A DNA stretch of 64,000 nt, from positions 141,173-205,172 of the forward strand of contig NZ_AMYT01000011.1 in assembly GCF_000313915.1 (NCBI RefSeq), in the 5' to 3' direction. This DNA is from Catellicoccus marimammalium M35/04/3 (GTDB lineage: Bacteria > Bacillota > Bacilli > Lactobacillales > Catellicoccaceae). Positions 43,894 through 53,099 of this stretch are shown piece after piece; the first letter of the stretch is position 1; each line of letters begins with the position of its first letter. Position numbers and translations under genes: made by a program. The notes below the pieces were generated by a model, which had not been told where the DNA came from, ran no database searches, and worked only from the letters and a program-made list of their open reading frames with translations.

Positions 43894-45567
43894 TTAAGAT
43901 TGACTCAAGTAGTCATTGATATCTGATTTTAAGACATCCGCTTTTGGACCGTAAACTGCTTGTACGCCGTTATTCTTATGAATAAGTCCCATCGCTCCTT
44001 CTTTTTTCCATGCTTCCTCATCAGCTACTTTTGTTGTATCTTTAACAGTAACACGTAAACGAGTCATACATGCATCGACATCTACAATATTTTCTTTACC
44101 ACCTAATAATTGAATAATATTCATTACTTGATTATTCGCTTCACTAGGTTTTGTTGAAGAAGTAGCAGTTGTTGTATCTGATGCTGAACTATCATCATTT
44201 CCTTCAATGTAGTTTCCTAGACGACCTGGAGTCGCAATATGGAATTTTTTGATCATAAAGTTTGCTACAAAATAAGCTAAGAAGAAGAATACGATACAAG
44301 TGATAATAAAGTTGATAATATCCATACCTAATCCAGCTTTGATTGACATTGGTAGGCGAGTTAATAATTCAATATTACCAAAAGCGTGTAAACGTAAGTC
44401 GATAATATCTGCTAATCCAAAGGCAACTCCTTGTAGTAATGCATAAACTACATATAGAGGAATACCCGCAAACATAAACATAAATTCTAACGGTTCAGTA
44501 ACCCCAGTTAAGAATACCGCTAAGGCAGCAGATAAGAAAATTTGTTTATATACTTTTTTACGTTTTGGTTCAACATTACGATACATGGCAAAAGTAACAC
44601 CCATTAAAATTCCAGAAGAACCAATCATTTGTCCTACTTTGAAACGAGCAGGGCGAATAGATTCTAATAATTGATGATATTGAGTCATATCTCCTTTTTC
44701 TTTCAAGTTGATTAAGTCTGTTACCCAAGCTAACCATAATGGGTCTTGACCTAATACAGCTTGTCCAGCTTGTGCTCCTGTTAAGATGTGATAAGTACCA
44801 CCTAAATCTGTATAGTTCATCGGAATCGTTAACATATGGTGTAAACCAAATGGAAGTAAAAGACGCTCTAGTGTACCATAGATGAACGGTGCCCAGAACG
44901 GTGCTGAATCTCCAGATTGAGCAATCCATTTACCAAATTCATTGATTCCTGTTTGTGCAAATGGCCAGAATACGCTTAATAATAGCGCGATGATTACAGA
45001 CCATAAAATGACAACGAAAGGAACAAATCGTTTCCCATTAAAGAAAGATAAACAATTTGGTAATTTACGGAAATTATAGTATTTATTATAAATGATTGCA
45101 CCCGCAAAACCAGCAATAATTCCGACAAATACACCCATATTTAATGCAGGGGCTTCTAAAACACTAGTGAAATATCCATTTACTAGAATTTTTTGACCAA
45201 AAATCGTATGAACAGTAGCTTCTGGATTAGCTAACATTTCTTTAGTCACACCAAAGACTGCACCTGTAATACGGTTAATTAAAATAAATGCTAGTCCTGA
45301 AGCAAAAGCACCACCAGCTCTTTCTTTAGCCCATGATCCACCAATCGCCAAGGCAAATAAGATCGGTAAGTTACCGATGATAGCCCAACCAATATTTTCT
45401 GTGACTCCACCAATGGTAACTGCTAAGCTTACTTGTGCCATAGCGATTAATTTACCAATACTAATCATTAATCCTGCAGCAGGCATAACTGCGATAACGA
45501 CCATTAATGCTTTCCCGAATTTTTGCCAAAATTCGAAGGAGAAGATTTTTTTAATATTCGCTCCCAT
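43894..45567 (-). CDS. malT: PTS system EIIBC component, maltose type (MalT-like)
   Basis: Membrane permease that phosphorylates its sugar during uptake, 557 aa. The EIIC domain (about 10-430, ten or so helices) includes the glucose-family GLHHMLTIPMNYT segment and VTEPLEFMFMF. EIIB has the phospho-cysteine at about 500 (VDACMTRLRV). There is no EIIA domain; the EIIA gene lies nearby at 48558. Neighbouring pgmB, mutarotase and LacI regulator match the enterococcal maltose cluster. Glucose cannot be excluded. AAAGGAG precedes the ATG at 45567; an upstream frame reaches 45618. Confidence 0.87.
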   Translation of the reverse strand: MGANIKKIFSFEFWQKFGKALMVVIAVMPAAGLMISIGKLIAMAQVSLAVTIGGVTENIGWAIIGNLPILFALAIGGSWAKERAGGAFASGLAFILINRITGAVFGVTKEMLANPEATVHTIFGQKILVNGYFTSVLEAPALNMGVFVGIIAGFAGAIIYNKYYNFRKLPNCLSFFNGKRFVPFVVILWSVIIALLLSVFWPFAQTGINEFGKWIAQSGDSAPFWAPFIYGTLERLLLPFGLHHMLTIPMNYTDLGGTYHILTGAQAGQAVLGQDPLWLAWVTDLINLKEKGDMTQYHQLLESIRPARFKVGQMIGSSGILMGVTFAMYRNVEPKRKKVYKQIFLSAALAVFLTGVTEPLEFMFMFAGIPLYVVYALLQGVAFGLADIIDLRLHAFGNIELLTRLPMSIKAGLGMDIINFIITCIVFFFLAYFVANFMIKKFHIATPGRLGNYIEGNDDSSASDTTTATSSTKPSEANNQVMNIIQLLGGKENIVDVDACMTRLRVTVKDTTKVADEEAWKKEGAMGLIHKNNGVQAVYGPKADVLKSDINDYLSQS

Positions 45568-45632
45568 ATAAAAAGCTCCTTTACTTATTAAGTTTTCAAA
45601 AAAATCGTTAGCAAACATAAGATTAATTTTTG

Positions 45633-45653
45633 ATTATAATGCAAACGATTGCT
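45633..45653 (-). promoter_or_regulatory. Operator/cre site and -10 of malT
   Basis: 45639-45653 reads ATGCAAACGATTGCT, a perfect match to the CcpA cre consensus WTGNAANCGNWNNCW and to a LacI-type palindrome. It abuts the TATAAT -10 of malT on the minus strand (45633-45638). Binding there would block the promoter. Confidence 0.75.
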
Positions 45654-45741
45654 TTGTGATTACAATTAGATTATAAACATTAAACGCTTACATTTCAATA
45701 TTTTTTTGATATTAAACTAAAAAAAGTTTTAAAAACTAAGT

Positions 45742-45770
45742 TTGACTGGCAACCGTTTGCATGATACGAT
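45742..45770 (+). promoter_or_regulatory. Promoter of pgmB with an operator in its spacer
   Basis: TTGACT (45742-45747), 17 bases, TACGAT (45765-45770). The spacer is almost filled by GGCAACCGTTTGCAT (45748-45762), the same palindrome as at malT. MalR repression is the simplest reading. Confidence 0.8.
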
Positions 45771-45815
45771 GAAAATGCTTACTATAAGATAAAAGAAGAA
45801 ATGGAGGAAATAAAG

Positions 45816-46487
45816 ATGGTAAAGGCCGTTTTATTTGATTTAGATGGTGTAATTACGGATACTGCAAAATATCACTATCGCGCATGGAAAAAATTAGCAG
45901 AACAATTGGGAATTTCCTTTGATCGTGCATTTAATGAAAATCTAAAAGGAGTAAGTAGAAAAGACTCATTAGATTTAATTTTGAAACATGGAAATAAAGA
46001 AAATCAATATACATCAGAAGAAAAAGAAGATTTAATGGAAGAAAAAAATACCATTTATTTAGAGATGATTGAACAACTTACGCCAAAAGCGATTTTGCCA
46101 GGAATCCATTCATTATTAGAAGATTTAAAAGAAAAAGGAATAAAAATTGGGTTAGCTTCTGCTAGCAAAAATGGGCCAATGATCTTAGAAAAATTAGAGA
46201 TTGCTACTTACTTTGATACGATTGCAAATCCTGCAGAAGTGAAACGTGGAAAGCCGTTTCCAGATTTATATTTAACTGCAGCGAAACAATTAAATATTGA
46301 GCCACAAGAGTGTGTTGGCATTGAAGATGCAAAATCAGGGGTCGAAGCGATTTTAGCTGCAAATATGGTGGCAATTGGAGTAGGAGATAAGGATACATTA
46401 CAAGGTGCACAATATGTTGTAGAAAATACAGAGCAATTAAATACAGAGTTAATTCTTTCTGTTTGGAGTAAAGTGTATGAGTCATAA
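45816..46487 (+). CDS. pgmB: Beta-phosphoglucomutase
   Basis: HAD-superfamily enzyme converting beta-glucose 1-phosphate, the product of maltose phosphorolysis, to glucose 6-phosphate. 223 aa. Nucleophile loop FDLDGVITD, the cap with NLKGVSRKDSL, SAS-K in the core, and EDAKSGVEA with the metal site. The ATG at 45816 lies 8 bases after GGAGG; an upstream ATG at 45801 does not. It overlaps the next gene by 11 bases. Confidence 0.94.
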   Translation: MVKAVLFDLDGVITDTAKYHYRAWKKLAEQLGISFDRAFNENLKGVSRKDSLDLILKHGNKENQYTSEEKEDLMEEKNTIYLEMIEQLTPKAILPGIHSLLEDLKEKGIKIGLASASKNGPMILEKLEIATYFDTIANPAEVKRGKPFPDLYLTAAKQLNIEPQECVGIEDAKSGVEAILAANMVAIGVGDKDTLQGAQYVVENTEQLNTELILSVWSKVYES

Positions 46488-47448
46488 TATTTCTTTAAAG
46501 CAACAAGATCATCGAATTATTATTGAAAATGAATATTTAACCTTAGTTACGCATCCTAAATCTGCTCGAATTGAAAAATTATATGTTGTAGATAAAAAAG
46601 GAAAAAAAGAAAACGTAGTTCTTAACTATGATGATGAAGTTCATTGGATTGCAGATGAATTTTGTTTTGGAGCAACGGTTGGACCAGTAGCTGGAAGAAT
46701 TGCTAATGGCGAGTATCGCAATTATCAACTAGAAAAAAACGATGGAAAAAATACACTTCACAGTGGATCTTTTGGATATCACAAGCAAAAGTTTTTATTA
46801 GAAAAAATGGATTGTACAGATCGTTATGCTTTTGTGACTTATAAGGCAGATACTTCTATTTATTTAGGGCTACCTCAAGTGGAAACAATGGTCACTTATT
46901 ATGTAAATAATAACCAATTATCGATTATTTTTCATGGACAGCCTTTGGAAACTACAATTTGGAATCCAACAAATCATACCTATTTTAATTTAAGTGGTAA
47001 AGGAAAAAATATTCATTCTCATATTTTACAATTAAATGCTAGAGGACAAGTAGAATTAAATGAAGAAAAAATCCCAACAGGAAAAGTTTTACCTTTGGAT
47101 CCAATTTTTACAAAATCTAGTTTTGCAGAGATTCTAAATCAATATCCAACGGGATTAGATGATTGCTTCCTATTAAATAAAGAGTCTTCTGTTCCTTCAT
47201 TGATCTTATTTGAAAAAGAAAGTGGAAGAAAATTAGAAATCACAACCAATCGAGAGGCAGTTGTTTTATTTACAGGAACAGGAATGACAAGTAATCATTT
47301 AGTGAATGGAGTTCCTCTACAATCAGAACAAGGCTTAGCGATTGAATGCCAAGAAGTTCCAGATGCTCACCATAATTTATTATCGAATATTGAATATTCT
47401 AAAGAAGAATCTCTATATAAATGGACAAATTACCAGTTTAGCATATAG
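46477..47448 (+). CDS. Aldose 1-epimerase (maltose-operon mutarotase)
   Basis: 323 aa, GalM-type beta-sandwich. Substrate-binding TLHSGSFGYHK, catalytic His in NHTYFNLSGKG, and catalytic Glu in IECQEVPDAHH near the C terminus. It interconverts sugar anomers released by maltose breakdown; the position corresponds to malM of enterococci. Coupled to pgmB by overlap. Confidence 0.9.
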   Translation: MSHNISLKQQDHRIIIENEYLTLVTHPKSARIEKLYVVDKKGKKENVVLNYDDEVHWIADEFCFGATVGPVAGRIANGEYRNYQLEKNDGKNTLHSGSFGYHKQKFLLEKMDCTDRYAFVTYKADTSIYLGLPQVETMVTYYVNNNQLSIIFHGQPLETTIWNPTNHTYFNLSGKGKNIHSHILQLNARGQVELNEEKIPTGKVLPLDPIFTKSSFAEILNQYPTGLDDCFLLNKESSVPSLILFEKESGRKLEITTNREAVVLFTGTGMTSNHLVNGVPLQSEQGLAIECQEVPDAHHNLLSNIEYSKEESLYKWTNYQFSI

Positions 47449-47485
47449 AATAAAAGAAACAATAGGTTATGGAAAGGTCGATAGT

Positions 47486-48523
47486 ATGGGAGTTACAATT
47501 AAAGATGTAGCGAAAAGAGCTGGAGTCGCAACGTCTACAGTTTCAAGAACAATTAAAGATAATCCCAATATTTCACAAGCTACAAAGGATAAAGTACGAA
47601 AAGCAATGCAGGAATTAGGTTATGTACCAAACGTAGCTGCGCAAAATTTAGCAAATCGATGGACAAAAAATATAGGATTAATTTTGCCACCTGCAAGTTC
47701 GGAAGATCAAAAAGAACATTCAGAAACAGAACGAATTAAAAATCCATTTTTTATGGATATCATTACACAGATTAGTCAATATTTAAACGAAGAACAATAT
47801 ACTGCTACTATCGCTGCAGAAGATACAATGGAGAAATTACTAAAAGTAGTTCAAATTATGCATCAACAAAAGCGAGTAGACGGATTTATTTTATTATACT
47901 CTGCTGAAAATGATAAAATTACTCGTTATTTACTAGAAAATCAAATTCCTTTTGTAATGTTAGGGATGCCAACTCAGTATGAAAATGAAATTCGTTACGT
48001 AGATAATGATAATATTTCTGTTGGTAGAACAGCAACACAGTATTTGATTGAGAAGGGACATGAAAAAGTGGGATTTGTAGGTTTCCGTAATCATGAACCT
48101 GTACATTTGGAAAGATTTGAAGGCTACTTCTTAGAAATGAAGCGTCAAAAATTACAGCCTATGGAAGGATTTGATGTTCGAGATCCTAAACAAGTACAAG
48201 AATTTGTATCAGCATTACAAGATGGGAAATTTACAGCTATTGTTGTTAGTGATGATATTTTAGCAGTAAAATTGATTCCTTTATTAGCTACTTATGGATA
48301 TAAAGTAGGAGAGAACTTTTCTTGCATTAGTATTAACAACTCTATCTTTTCTACTTTATATCATCCATATCTAACTACTGTTGATATTCATGTTCAAGAA
48401 TTAGCAAAACAAAGCGCAAAATTGATTATAGATGTTCTAAAGAATCCAGAACTTTCTTTGACAAAATATATTATCCCACATCATATTGTGGTTAGAGAAA
48501 CAGTAATTCCAAATAAAAAATAA
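47486..48523 (+). CDS. malR: LacI-family repressor, probable maltose regulator
   Basis: 345 aa. N-terminal HTH VTIKDVAKRAGVATSTVSRTI and hinge, then a periplasmic-binding-like sugar domain. A frame open from 47342 runs through the previous gene; AAAGGT before the ATG at 47486 gives the usual LacI start. It closes the pgmB operon. Three copies of GCAANCGNTTGC in this region are its likely operators. Confidence 0.9.
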   Translation: MGVTIKDVAKRAGVATSTVSRTIKDNPNISQATKDKVRKAMQELGYVPNVAAQNLANRWTKNIGLILPPASSEDQKEHSETERIKNPFFMDIITQISQYLNEEQYTATIAAEDTMEKLLKVVQIMHQQKRVDGFILLYSAENDKITRYLLENQIPFVMLGMPTQYENEIRYVDNDNISVGRTATQYLIEKGHEKVGFVGFRNHEPVHLERFEGYFLEMKRQKLQPMEGFDVRDPKQVQEFVSALQDGKFTAIVVSDDILAVKLIPLLATYGYKVGENFSCISINNSIFSTLYHPYLTTVDIHVQELAKQSAKLIIDVLKNPELSLTKYIIPHHIVVRETVIPNKK

Positions 48524-48550
48524 AAGTGCCTTCTTGAAGGCACTTTTTTG
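48523..48550. terminator. Terminator between malR and the EIIA gene
   Basis: Stem AAAAGTGCCTTC/AAGGCACTTTT, bidirectional. Confidence 0.92.
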
Positions 48551-48557
48551 TTTTTTA

Positions 48558-49046
48558 TTAATTTAATGTGATTTCGCCGATTGATTCTTTAACAGATACA
48601 GTATGATTTGGATGAATTGATAATTCTTCGATTTGACCAGGATTTGTAAAAATAACCATTAATTCGCTATTTTTACCTGCTTCTGCAATTTCTTCCAGAT
48701 TCATAGTAGCCAATTTAGTATCTTTTGTAACTTGATCTCCTTCTTGAACATAAACTTCAAAAGGTTTTCCTTCCAATTCTACAGTGTCAATCCCAAAATG
48801 TAGTAACACTTCAATTCCATTTTCAGATTCAATTCCAACTGCATGTTTTGTAGGGAATAAAGTTTTGATTGTACCATTTAGTGGAGCATAAATTTCTCCG
48901 TTGGCTGGTCGAATAGCAAATCCATCTCCCATCATTTTACTAGAAAATACTTCATCTGGGACTTCCTCTAACGGAATTAATGTTCCTTCAGCAATAGCAT
49001 ATAATTCTTCTTTATGTTTATTTTTACGTTTTAAAAAGTCAAACAT
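48558..49046 (-). CDS. PTS EIIA component, glucose family
   Basis: 162 aa, soluble phosphocarrier that passes phosphate from HPr to an EIIB. Active-site His83 (LLHFGIDTV) and His68 (PTKHAVGI), with the same 15-residue spacing as the E. coli pair. The adjacent EIIBC lacks EIIA, so this is its probable partner. The matching cre/MalR-type site at 49158 supports that. Confidence 0.92.
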   Translation of the reverse strand: MFDFLKRKNKHKEELYAIAEGTLIPLEEVPDEVFSSKMMGDGFAIRPANGEIYAPLNGTIKTLFPTKHAVGIESENGIEVLLHFGIDTVELEGKPFEVYVQEGDQVTKDTKLATMNLEEIAEAGKNSELMVIFTNPGQIEELSIHPNHTVSVKESIGEITLN

Positions 49047-49094
49047 GGTTTATCCTTCTCTCTTCATTTAGAATCAAATTTATCTTATAATTCT

Positions 49095-49122
49095 ATTCTA
49101 ATATAATAAAATATTTTGTCAA
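49095..49122 (-). promoter_or_regulatory. Promoter of the EIIA gene
   Basis: On the minus strand TTGACA (49117-49122), 16 bases, TAGAAT (49095-49100). Confidence 0.7.
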
Positions 49123-49157
49123 TATTTATATCAGTAAGAATCCTTTATTTTAGATAA

Positions 49158-49172
49158 AGCAACCGATTGCAA
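49158..49172 (-). promoter_or_regulatory. Upstream cre/MalR-type site of the EIIA gene
   Basis: Minus strand TTGCAATCGGTTGCT, a perfect cre match with the GCAANCGNTTGC core shared by malT and pgmB. It is about 35 bases upstream of the -35, a position more usual for activation than repression. 49173-49375 contains nothing else I can support except a TATACAAT box at 49361-49368. Confidence 0.65.
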
Positions 49173-49375
49173 TTTCAAAAATAATATAACACTTATTATT
49201 GAATACAGAGATGATATTTAGATAGATAAAAGAGGCAATACTGGGAATTAAAGGTAATCTTTTAATATGTGAAAAAATTAAAATTAGAATAAATTACATA
49301 AAAAGAAAAATAAATTCTCATTTTTGAGTGGTTTTTATTAGAAAAATATAATTGTTTGGGTATACAATAATTAGT

Positions 49376-49446
49376 GGAAAGAGAGCTCACCTCTTTCCCG
49401 TAAAGAATGTGACATCTTTAATTAAAGATGGAAAGGGTGATTGTAG
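49376..49446 (+). promoter_or_regulatory. Structured leader RNA of the OFA transporter
   Basis: GGAAAGAG (49376-49383) pairs with CTCTTTCC (49391-49398). A perfect 18-bp palindrome, CATCTTTAATTAAAGATG, follows at 49413-49430, then the ribosome binding site GGAAAGGG at 49431-49438. CTCTTTCC is also largely complementary to that site, so two exclusive folds are possible. Transcription probably starts just before it, after TATACAAT at 49361-49368. It resembles no riboswitch I know. Confidence 0.5.
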
Positions 49447-50733
49447 ATGTCGGAAAAAAAGAAAATGGATGCTAAACATATGATGATAGTTTTCGGATGT
49501 ATGTTATTACAAGCGATTCCTTATGGGCTTGCTCAAAACGTACCGCCACTATTTATTCACTATCTTCATACAGACTTTAGTTTTAGTTTAGCAAATGTCG
49601 GTTTAATCTTTACAGTAGGGGCTGTCGCTTCTTCATTAGTTTCTCCTTTTGGTGGAGCGTTCTACAGTAAATTCTCTACTCGTATGGTTATGTTTTGTGC
49701 AATGTTAGTTTCTTGTGTAGGTTTGTTTATGAATGCCTTTGTAACAACATTACCTATGTATTTCTTAGCGAATGCCATTATCCAAATTGGTTGTGTTGTT
49801 TATTCAGGTTTAGGGGTACCTTACTTAATCGGTACTTGGTTTGATGAAAAGACAAAAGCACAAGCATTAGGTGTAGCTTTTGCTGGAGGTTCAATTGGTA
49901 ATTTCTTCTTACAACCTATTTTCGCTAACTTATTACACAAATACGCAGTAAATAGCGTAGATGGATTACATCATGTTTACTTAATTGCTGCGATTGCTGC
50001 TTTAGTTGTTGGATGTGTAGTATTATTATTCATTATCCGCGATCATAAAGTTGCTACAGCTCAAAATGCGAACGCTTCTGCTGAAGCAAAAGAAGAAACG
50101 ACTCAATTACAAGGTATTGGTGCTGCCAATGTTCGTAAATTATCTTCTTTCTGGATTTTAGCTTGTGGTATGTTCTTTATCGGATTAAACATTTCTGCAC
50201 AATCTTCACAATACGCAAACTTCTTTGATGCTTTGCATATTCCAGCAGCAATTGTAGGTACAGTAGGTTCTACTTTTGCGATTGCATGTTTAATTGGTAA
50301 CGTAAGTGGTGGTGTGTTATTCGCTAAATTAGGTGTATTCCACTCTGCATTAATCGCTTTTGTATTACAAACATTATCATGTTTAACAATGATTGCTCTT
50401 TACTTTACACATATGAGTTGGTTAGGATATATTTGGGCTGCTTTATATGGATTAACAGTATTCATTTATATGTCAGGTCCAGCGATTATTATCCAAGACT
50501 TATTCGGTATGCGTGAATCAAGTGAATCATTGGGATTATTCAGTATTTTCTTTGCTGTCGGATTTGCGGTTGGTAACTTTGTCTTTGGTTTAGTAGTAGA
50601 CAAAGCAGGTTACTTATCAGCTTGGATCATGACATTAGTATTTATCGTTATCGGATACTTAATCTTATGCGCAATGATTAAGAAAATTCAAGGTAAAGAT
50701 TATGCTCATATGAATTCATTACCAACAAAATAG
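49447..50733 (+). CDS. MFS transporter of the OFA (oxalate/formate antiporter) type
   Basis: 428 aa, 12 membrane helices. The N-terminal GLAQNVPPLF and the GVPYLIGTWFDEKTKAQALGVAFAGGSIG stretch (in separate parts of helices 4-5 and their loop) fit the OFA/monocarboxylate-type MFS group. The substrate is probably a small organic anion but is not known. GGAAAGGGTG is its ribosome binding site, part of a foldable leader. Codon bias suggests good expression. Confidence 0.85.
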   Translation: MSEKKKMDAKHMMIVFGCMLLQAIPYGLAQNVPPLFIHYLHTDFSFSLANVGLIFTVGAVASSLVSPFGGAFYSKFSTRMVMFCAMLVSCVGLFMNAFVTTLPMYFLANAIIQIGCVVYSGLGVPYLIGTWFDEKTKAQALGVAFAGGSIGNFFLQPIFANLLHKYAVNSVDGLHHVYLIAAIAALVVGCVVLLFIIRDHKVATAQNANASAEAKEETTQLQGIGAANVRKLSSFWILACGMFFIGLNISAQSSQYANFFDALHIPAAIVGTVGSTFAIACLIGNVSGGVLFAKLGVFHSALIAFVLQTLSCLTMIALYFTHMSWLGYIWAALYGLTVFIYMSGPAIIIQDLFGMRESSESLGLFSIFFAVGFAVGNFVFGLVVDKAGYLSAWIMTLVFIVIGYLILCAMIKKIQGKDYAHMNSLPTK

Positions 50734-50741
50734 TAATGATG

Positions 50742-50777
50742 AAAAGAAGTTAGATATTTATCTAACTTCTTTTTTTG
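50742..50777 (+). terminator. Terminator after the OFA transporter
   Basis: Stem AGAAGTTAGAT/ATCTAACTTCT and T-run. Confidence 0.92.
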
Positions 50778-50857
50778 TGACAAAAATTAAAATGATCATA
50801 GGAGATAAAAAATATCCATGATATAATTAAGTTAATATTAATGAAAGAGGGGATGCT

Positions 50858-51253
50858 ATGGTATTTGTTAGTAGTTTATGTATTTTAGTTTTAAGTTACG
50901 GGTTACTATTTTTAGTGAAAAGAGGTCATTTTGATGCAGGATTTCAACGCTTATTAACTTTTGTTAATATCCTTTGTGTTGTTGGAGCATTGCGTGCTCT
51001 TTATCAAATGTCTCACTTTTCATTAAAAGAGCAAGTGTTATTGTACGTTTTATTTTTTTTCTTGTATGTTTCAATTTTATACATTTTGCTAGGAGCCTAT
51101 CACATTTTTTGGAAAAAGGATGCAGATGGTTTTGGAGACTTATTTTATGTCCTTTTTTACAATATAAAACATCTCATCCCTCATTTACGTCGTGATTTTT
51201 GGCATTTTCTAGCATTTTGTGAGATTCCTAAAGAATTATTACCAAAAGAATAA
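50858..51253 (+). CDS. Small membrane protein of unknown function
   Basis: 131 aa, three membrane helices (about 3-20, 32-48, 58-85) and a basic/aromatic cytoplasmic tail (IKHLIPHLRRDFWHF). Not recognised. GAGGGG precedes the ATG. It lies 30 bases before a lipoprotein nucleotidase, possibly in one operon. Confidence 0.72.
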   Translation: MVFVSSLCILVLSYGLLFLVKRGHFDAGFQRLLTFVNILCVVGALRALYQMSHFSLKEQVLLYVLFFFLYVSILYILLGAYHIFWKKDADGFGDLFYVLFYNIKHLIPHLRRDFWHFLAFCEIPKELLPKE

Positions 51254-51283
51254 GATGGAAAATCCATAGAAAGAGGTTGATTT

Positions 51284-52999
51284 ATGAAAAAGGTAGTTTT
51301 GTTATCTAGTGCTTTATTAGCAACATTTATTTTGTCTGGATGTGGACAAGAGAAGAAAGAAGAAAAGAAAGAAAATGCTGCTCAGGAAAATATTCCTGTA
51401 CAAGTTCTAGCAATCAATGATTTTCATGGCGCAATTGATACCACAAGTACATTACATCAGTTAGATGGCAGTGAAGTGAAAGATGCTGGTTTAGTAGCAA
51501 GAATGGCTACAGTATTAAATAATGCGCAAAAGGATTTTGAAAAACAATATCATGCAACAAAAGATCAAACCATTCGAGTAGAATCTGGAGATCTTGTTGG
51601 TGCAAGTCCTGCTGCTTCTAGCTTATTACAAGACGAACCAGTGATTAAAATTATGAATAAACTTCATTTTAATGTAGGTACCTTAGGAAATCATGAATTT
51701 GATGAAGGACTACCCGAGTTTAATCGTCTATTAACCAATAAAGAATGGGATGGAAATCATCCAATGACAAAAGAAGCTGTACAAAATTATAAACAAGGTC
51801 CAAACCATATGCAGCTTGTTGTTTCAAATGTCGAAACAACAAAAGGAAAGGTTCCATTCCAATGGAAACCTTATACTACCGTTGAAGTGAAGGACAAAGA
51901 AGGAAAATCAGCTAAAATTGGTTTCATTGGTGTAGTGACTCCAGAATTAAAAACATTAACGATGTCGAAAAATTTAAAAGGATATAAAATCCTTGATCCA
52001 GCAAAACAAATTGTGAAATATTCAAAAGAGTTAGAAAAACAAGATGTTAAAGCCATTTGTGTCTTGGCTCACACTGCAGCTGGGAATAATAAAGATGGGT
52101 CTAAAACAGAAACAGAAAAAATGCTAGATCAAGTGAAAAAATTAGATCCAAAAACATCTGTTGATGCTGTATTTGCTGGTCATGATCATCAATTACAAAA
52201 TAAAACTTATCAAGATATTTTAGTTACTGAGTCTGCAAATCAAGGGAAAGCAGTAATGAATATTGTTGGAGAAATCGATCCAAAAACAAAAGATTTCTCT
52301 TCAACACCAAAAGCAAAAGTTATTCCAGTTGATGATAAAGTAAAACCAGACCAAGAGATTGAAAAATTAGTAAAAGAAGCTGAAAAAGAAGTACAACCTA
52401 TCGTTAGCAAAAAAGTAGCAGTAACGAAAGATAAAAAAGAAATTTCTGAAGAATGCAATACTAATGCAGAATCTGCACTAGGAGATTTAATCACTGATGG
52501 TCAATTAGCGATGGCGAAAAAAGAAGGATTCCATCCGCAGGTAGCGATTACTAATACAGGTGGGATTCGCGCTAATCTAGGTGTAGATAAAAAAGGAACG
52601 ATTACATGGGGAAGTGCTCAAGCGGTTCAACCTTTTGGCAATATCCTTCAAGTCGTTGAAATTTCTGGAGAAAATATTAGAAAAGCAGTAGAACGCTCAT
52701 TACAACAACCAGATGCGTTAACTCTACAATTTTCAGGATTAACATATACTGCCATTAAAGACGGTAAAGATAAAAAATTAAAAGAAATTCGTATTCAAGA
52801 TCAACCACTAAATGATAAAAAGACTTATCAAGTAGTATTAAATGACTTTTTATGTGGTGGAGGAGATGGTTATACTTCTCTAGCACATAACAAAATTATT
52901 GGTAGTCTAGGAACAGATACTGATGTATTTATTGAGCATTTACAAAAAACAAAGGAAGTATCTGCTCCAAAAACAAATCGTAAAGAATTACAAAAATAA
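51284..52999 (+). CDS. 5'-nucleotidase/UshA-type lipoprotein
   Basis: 571 aa exported phosphoesterase that releases phosphate from nucleotides outside the cell. Lipobox LSGC (Cys20), then the metallophosphatase domain: NDFHG (45-49), SGDLVGASP, GNHEFDEG, and GHDHQ. The C-terminal 5'-nucleotidase domain has NTGGIRA and CGGGDGYTS. It is membrane-anchored by lipid, without the LPXTG tail that many Gram-positive relatives carry. GAGG-type ribosome binding site before the ATG. Confidence 0.93.
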   Translation: MKKVVLLSSALLATFILSGCGQEKKEEKKENAAQENIPVQVLAINDFHGAIDTTSTLHQLDGSEVKDAGLVARMATVLNNAQKDFEKQYHATKDQTIRVESGDLVGASPAASSLLQDEPVIKIMNKLHFNVGTLGNHEFDEGLPEFNRLLTNKEWDGNHPMTKEAVQNYKQGPNHMQLVVSNVETTKGKVPFQWKPYTTVEVKDKEGKSAKIGFIGVVTPELKTLTMSKNLKGYKILDPAKQIVKYSKELEKQDVKAICVLAHTAAGNNKDGSKTETEKMLDQVKKLDPKTSVDAVFAGHDHQLQNKTYQDILVTESANQGKAVMNIVGEIDPKTKDFSSTPKAKVIPVDDKVKPDQEIEKLVKEAEKEVQPIVSKKVAVTKDKKEISEECNTNAESALGDLITDGQLAMAKKEGFHPQVAITNTGGIRANLGVDKKGTITWGSAQAVQPFGNILQVVEISGENIRKAVERSLQQPDALTLQFSGLTYTAIKDGKDKKLKEIRIQDQPLNDKKTYQVVLNDFLCGGGDGYTSLAHNKIIGSLGTDTDVFIEHLQKTKEVSAPKTNRKELQK

Positions 53000-53009
53000 G
53001 TCATTTTGA

Positions 53010-53047
53010 GAAAAGAGAGTAGGATTGTTCCTACTCTCTTTTTTTGT
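53010..53047 (+). terminator. Terminator after the nucleotidase
   Basis: Stem AAAGAGAGTAGGA/TCCTACTCTCTTT and T-run. It lies upstream of the sbcD promoter (-10 TTAAAAT near 53061). Confidence 0.92.
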
Positions 53048-53099
53048 TTTAATTTACTATGTTAAAATAAAGGAAATATCACTTGAAGGAAGAGAAAGC

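Noticed and set aside
47342..47485. N-terminal extension of MalR
   Set aside because: It runs through the mutarotase gene in another frame; LacI proteins begin just before the HTH, at 47486.
53025..53099. N-terminal extension of SbcD
   Set aside because: It would translate the upstream terminator T-run and the sbcD promoter; the start at 53100 matches the family and has a ribosome binding site.
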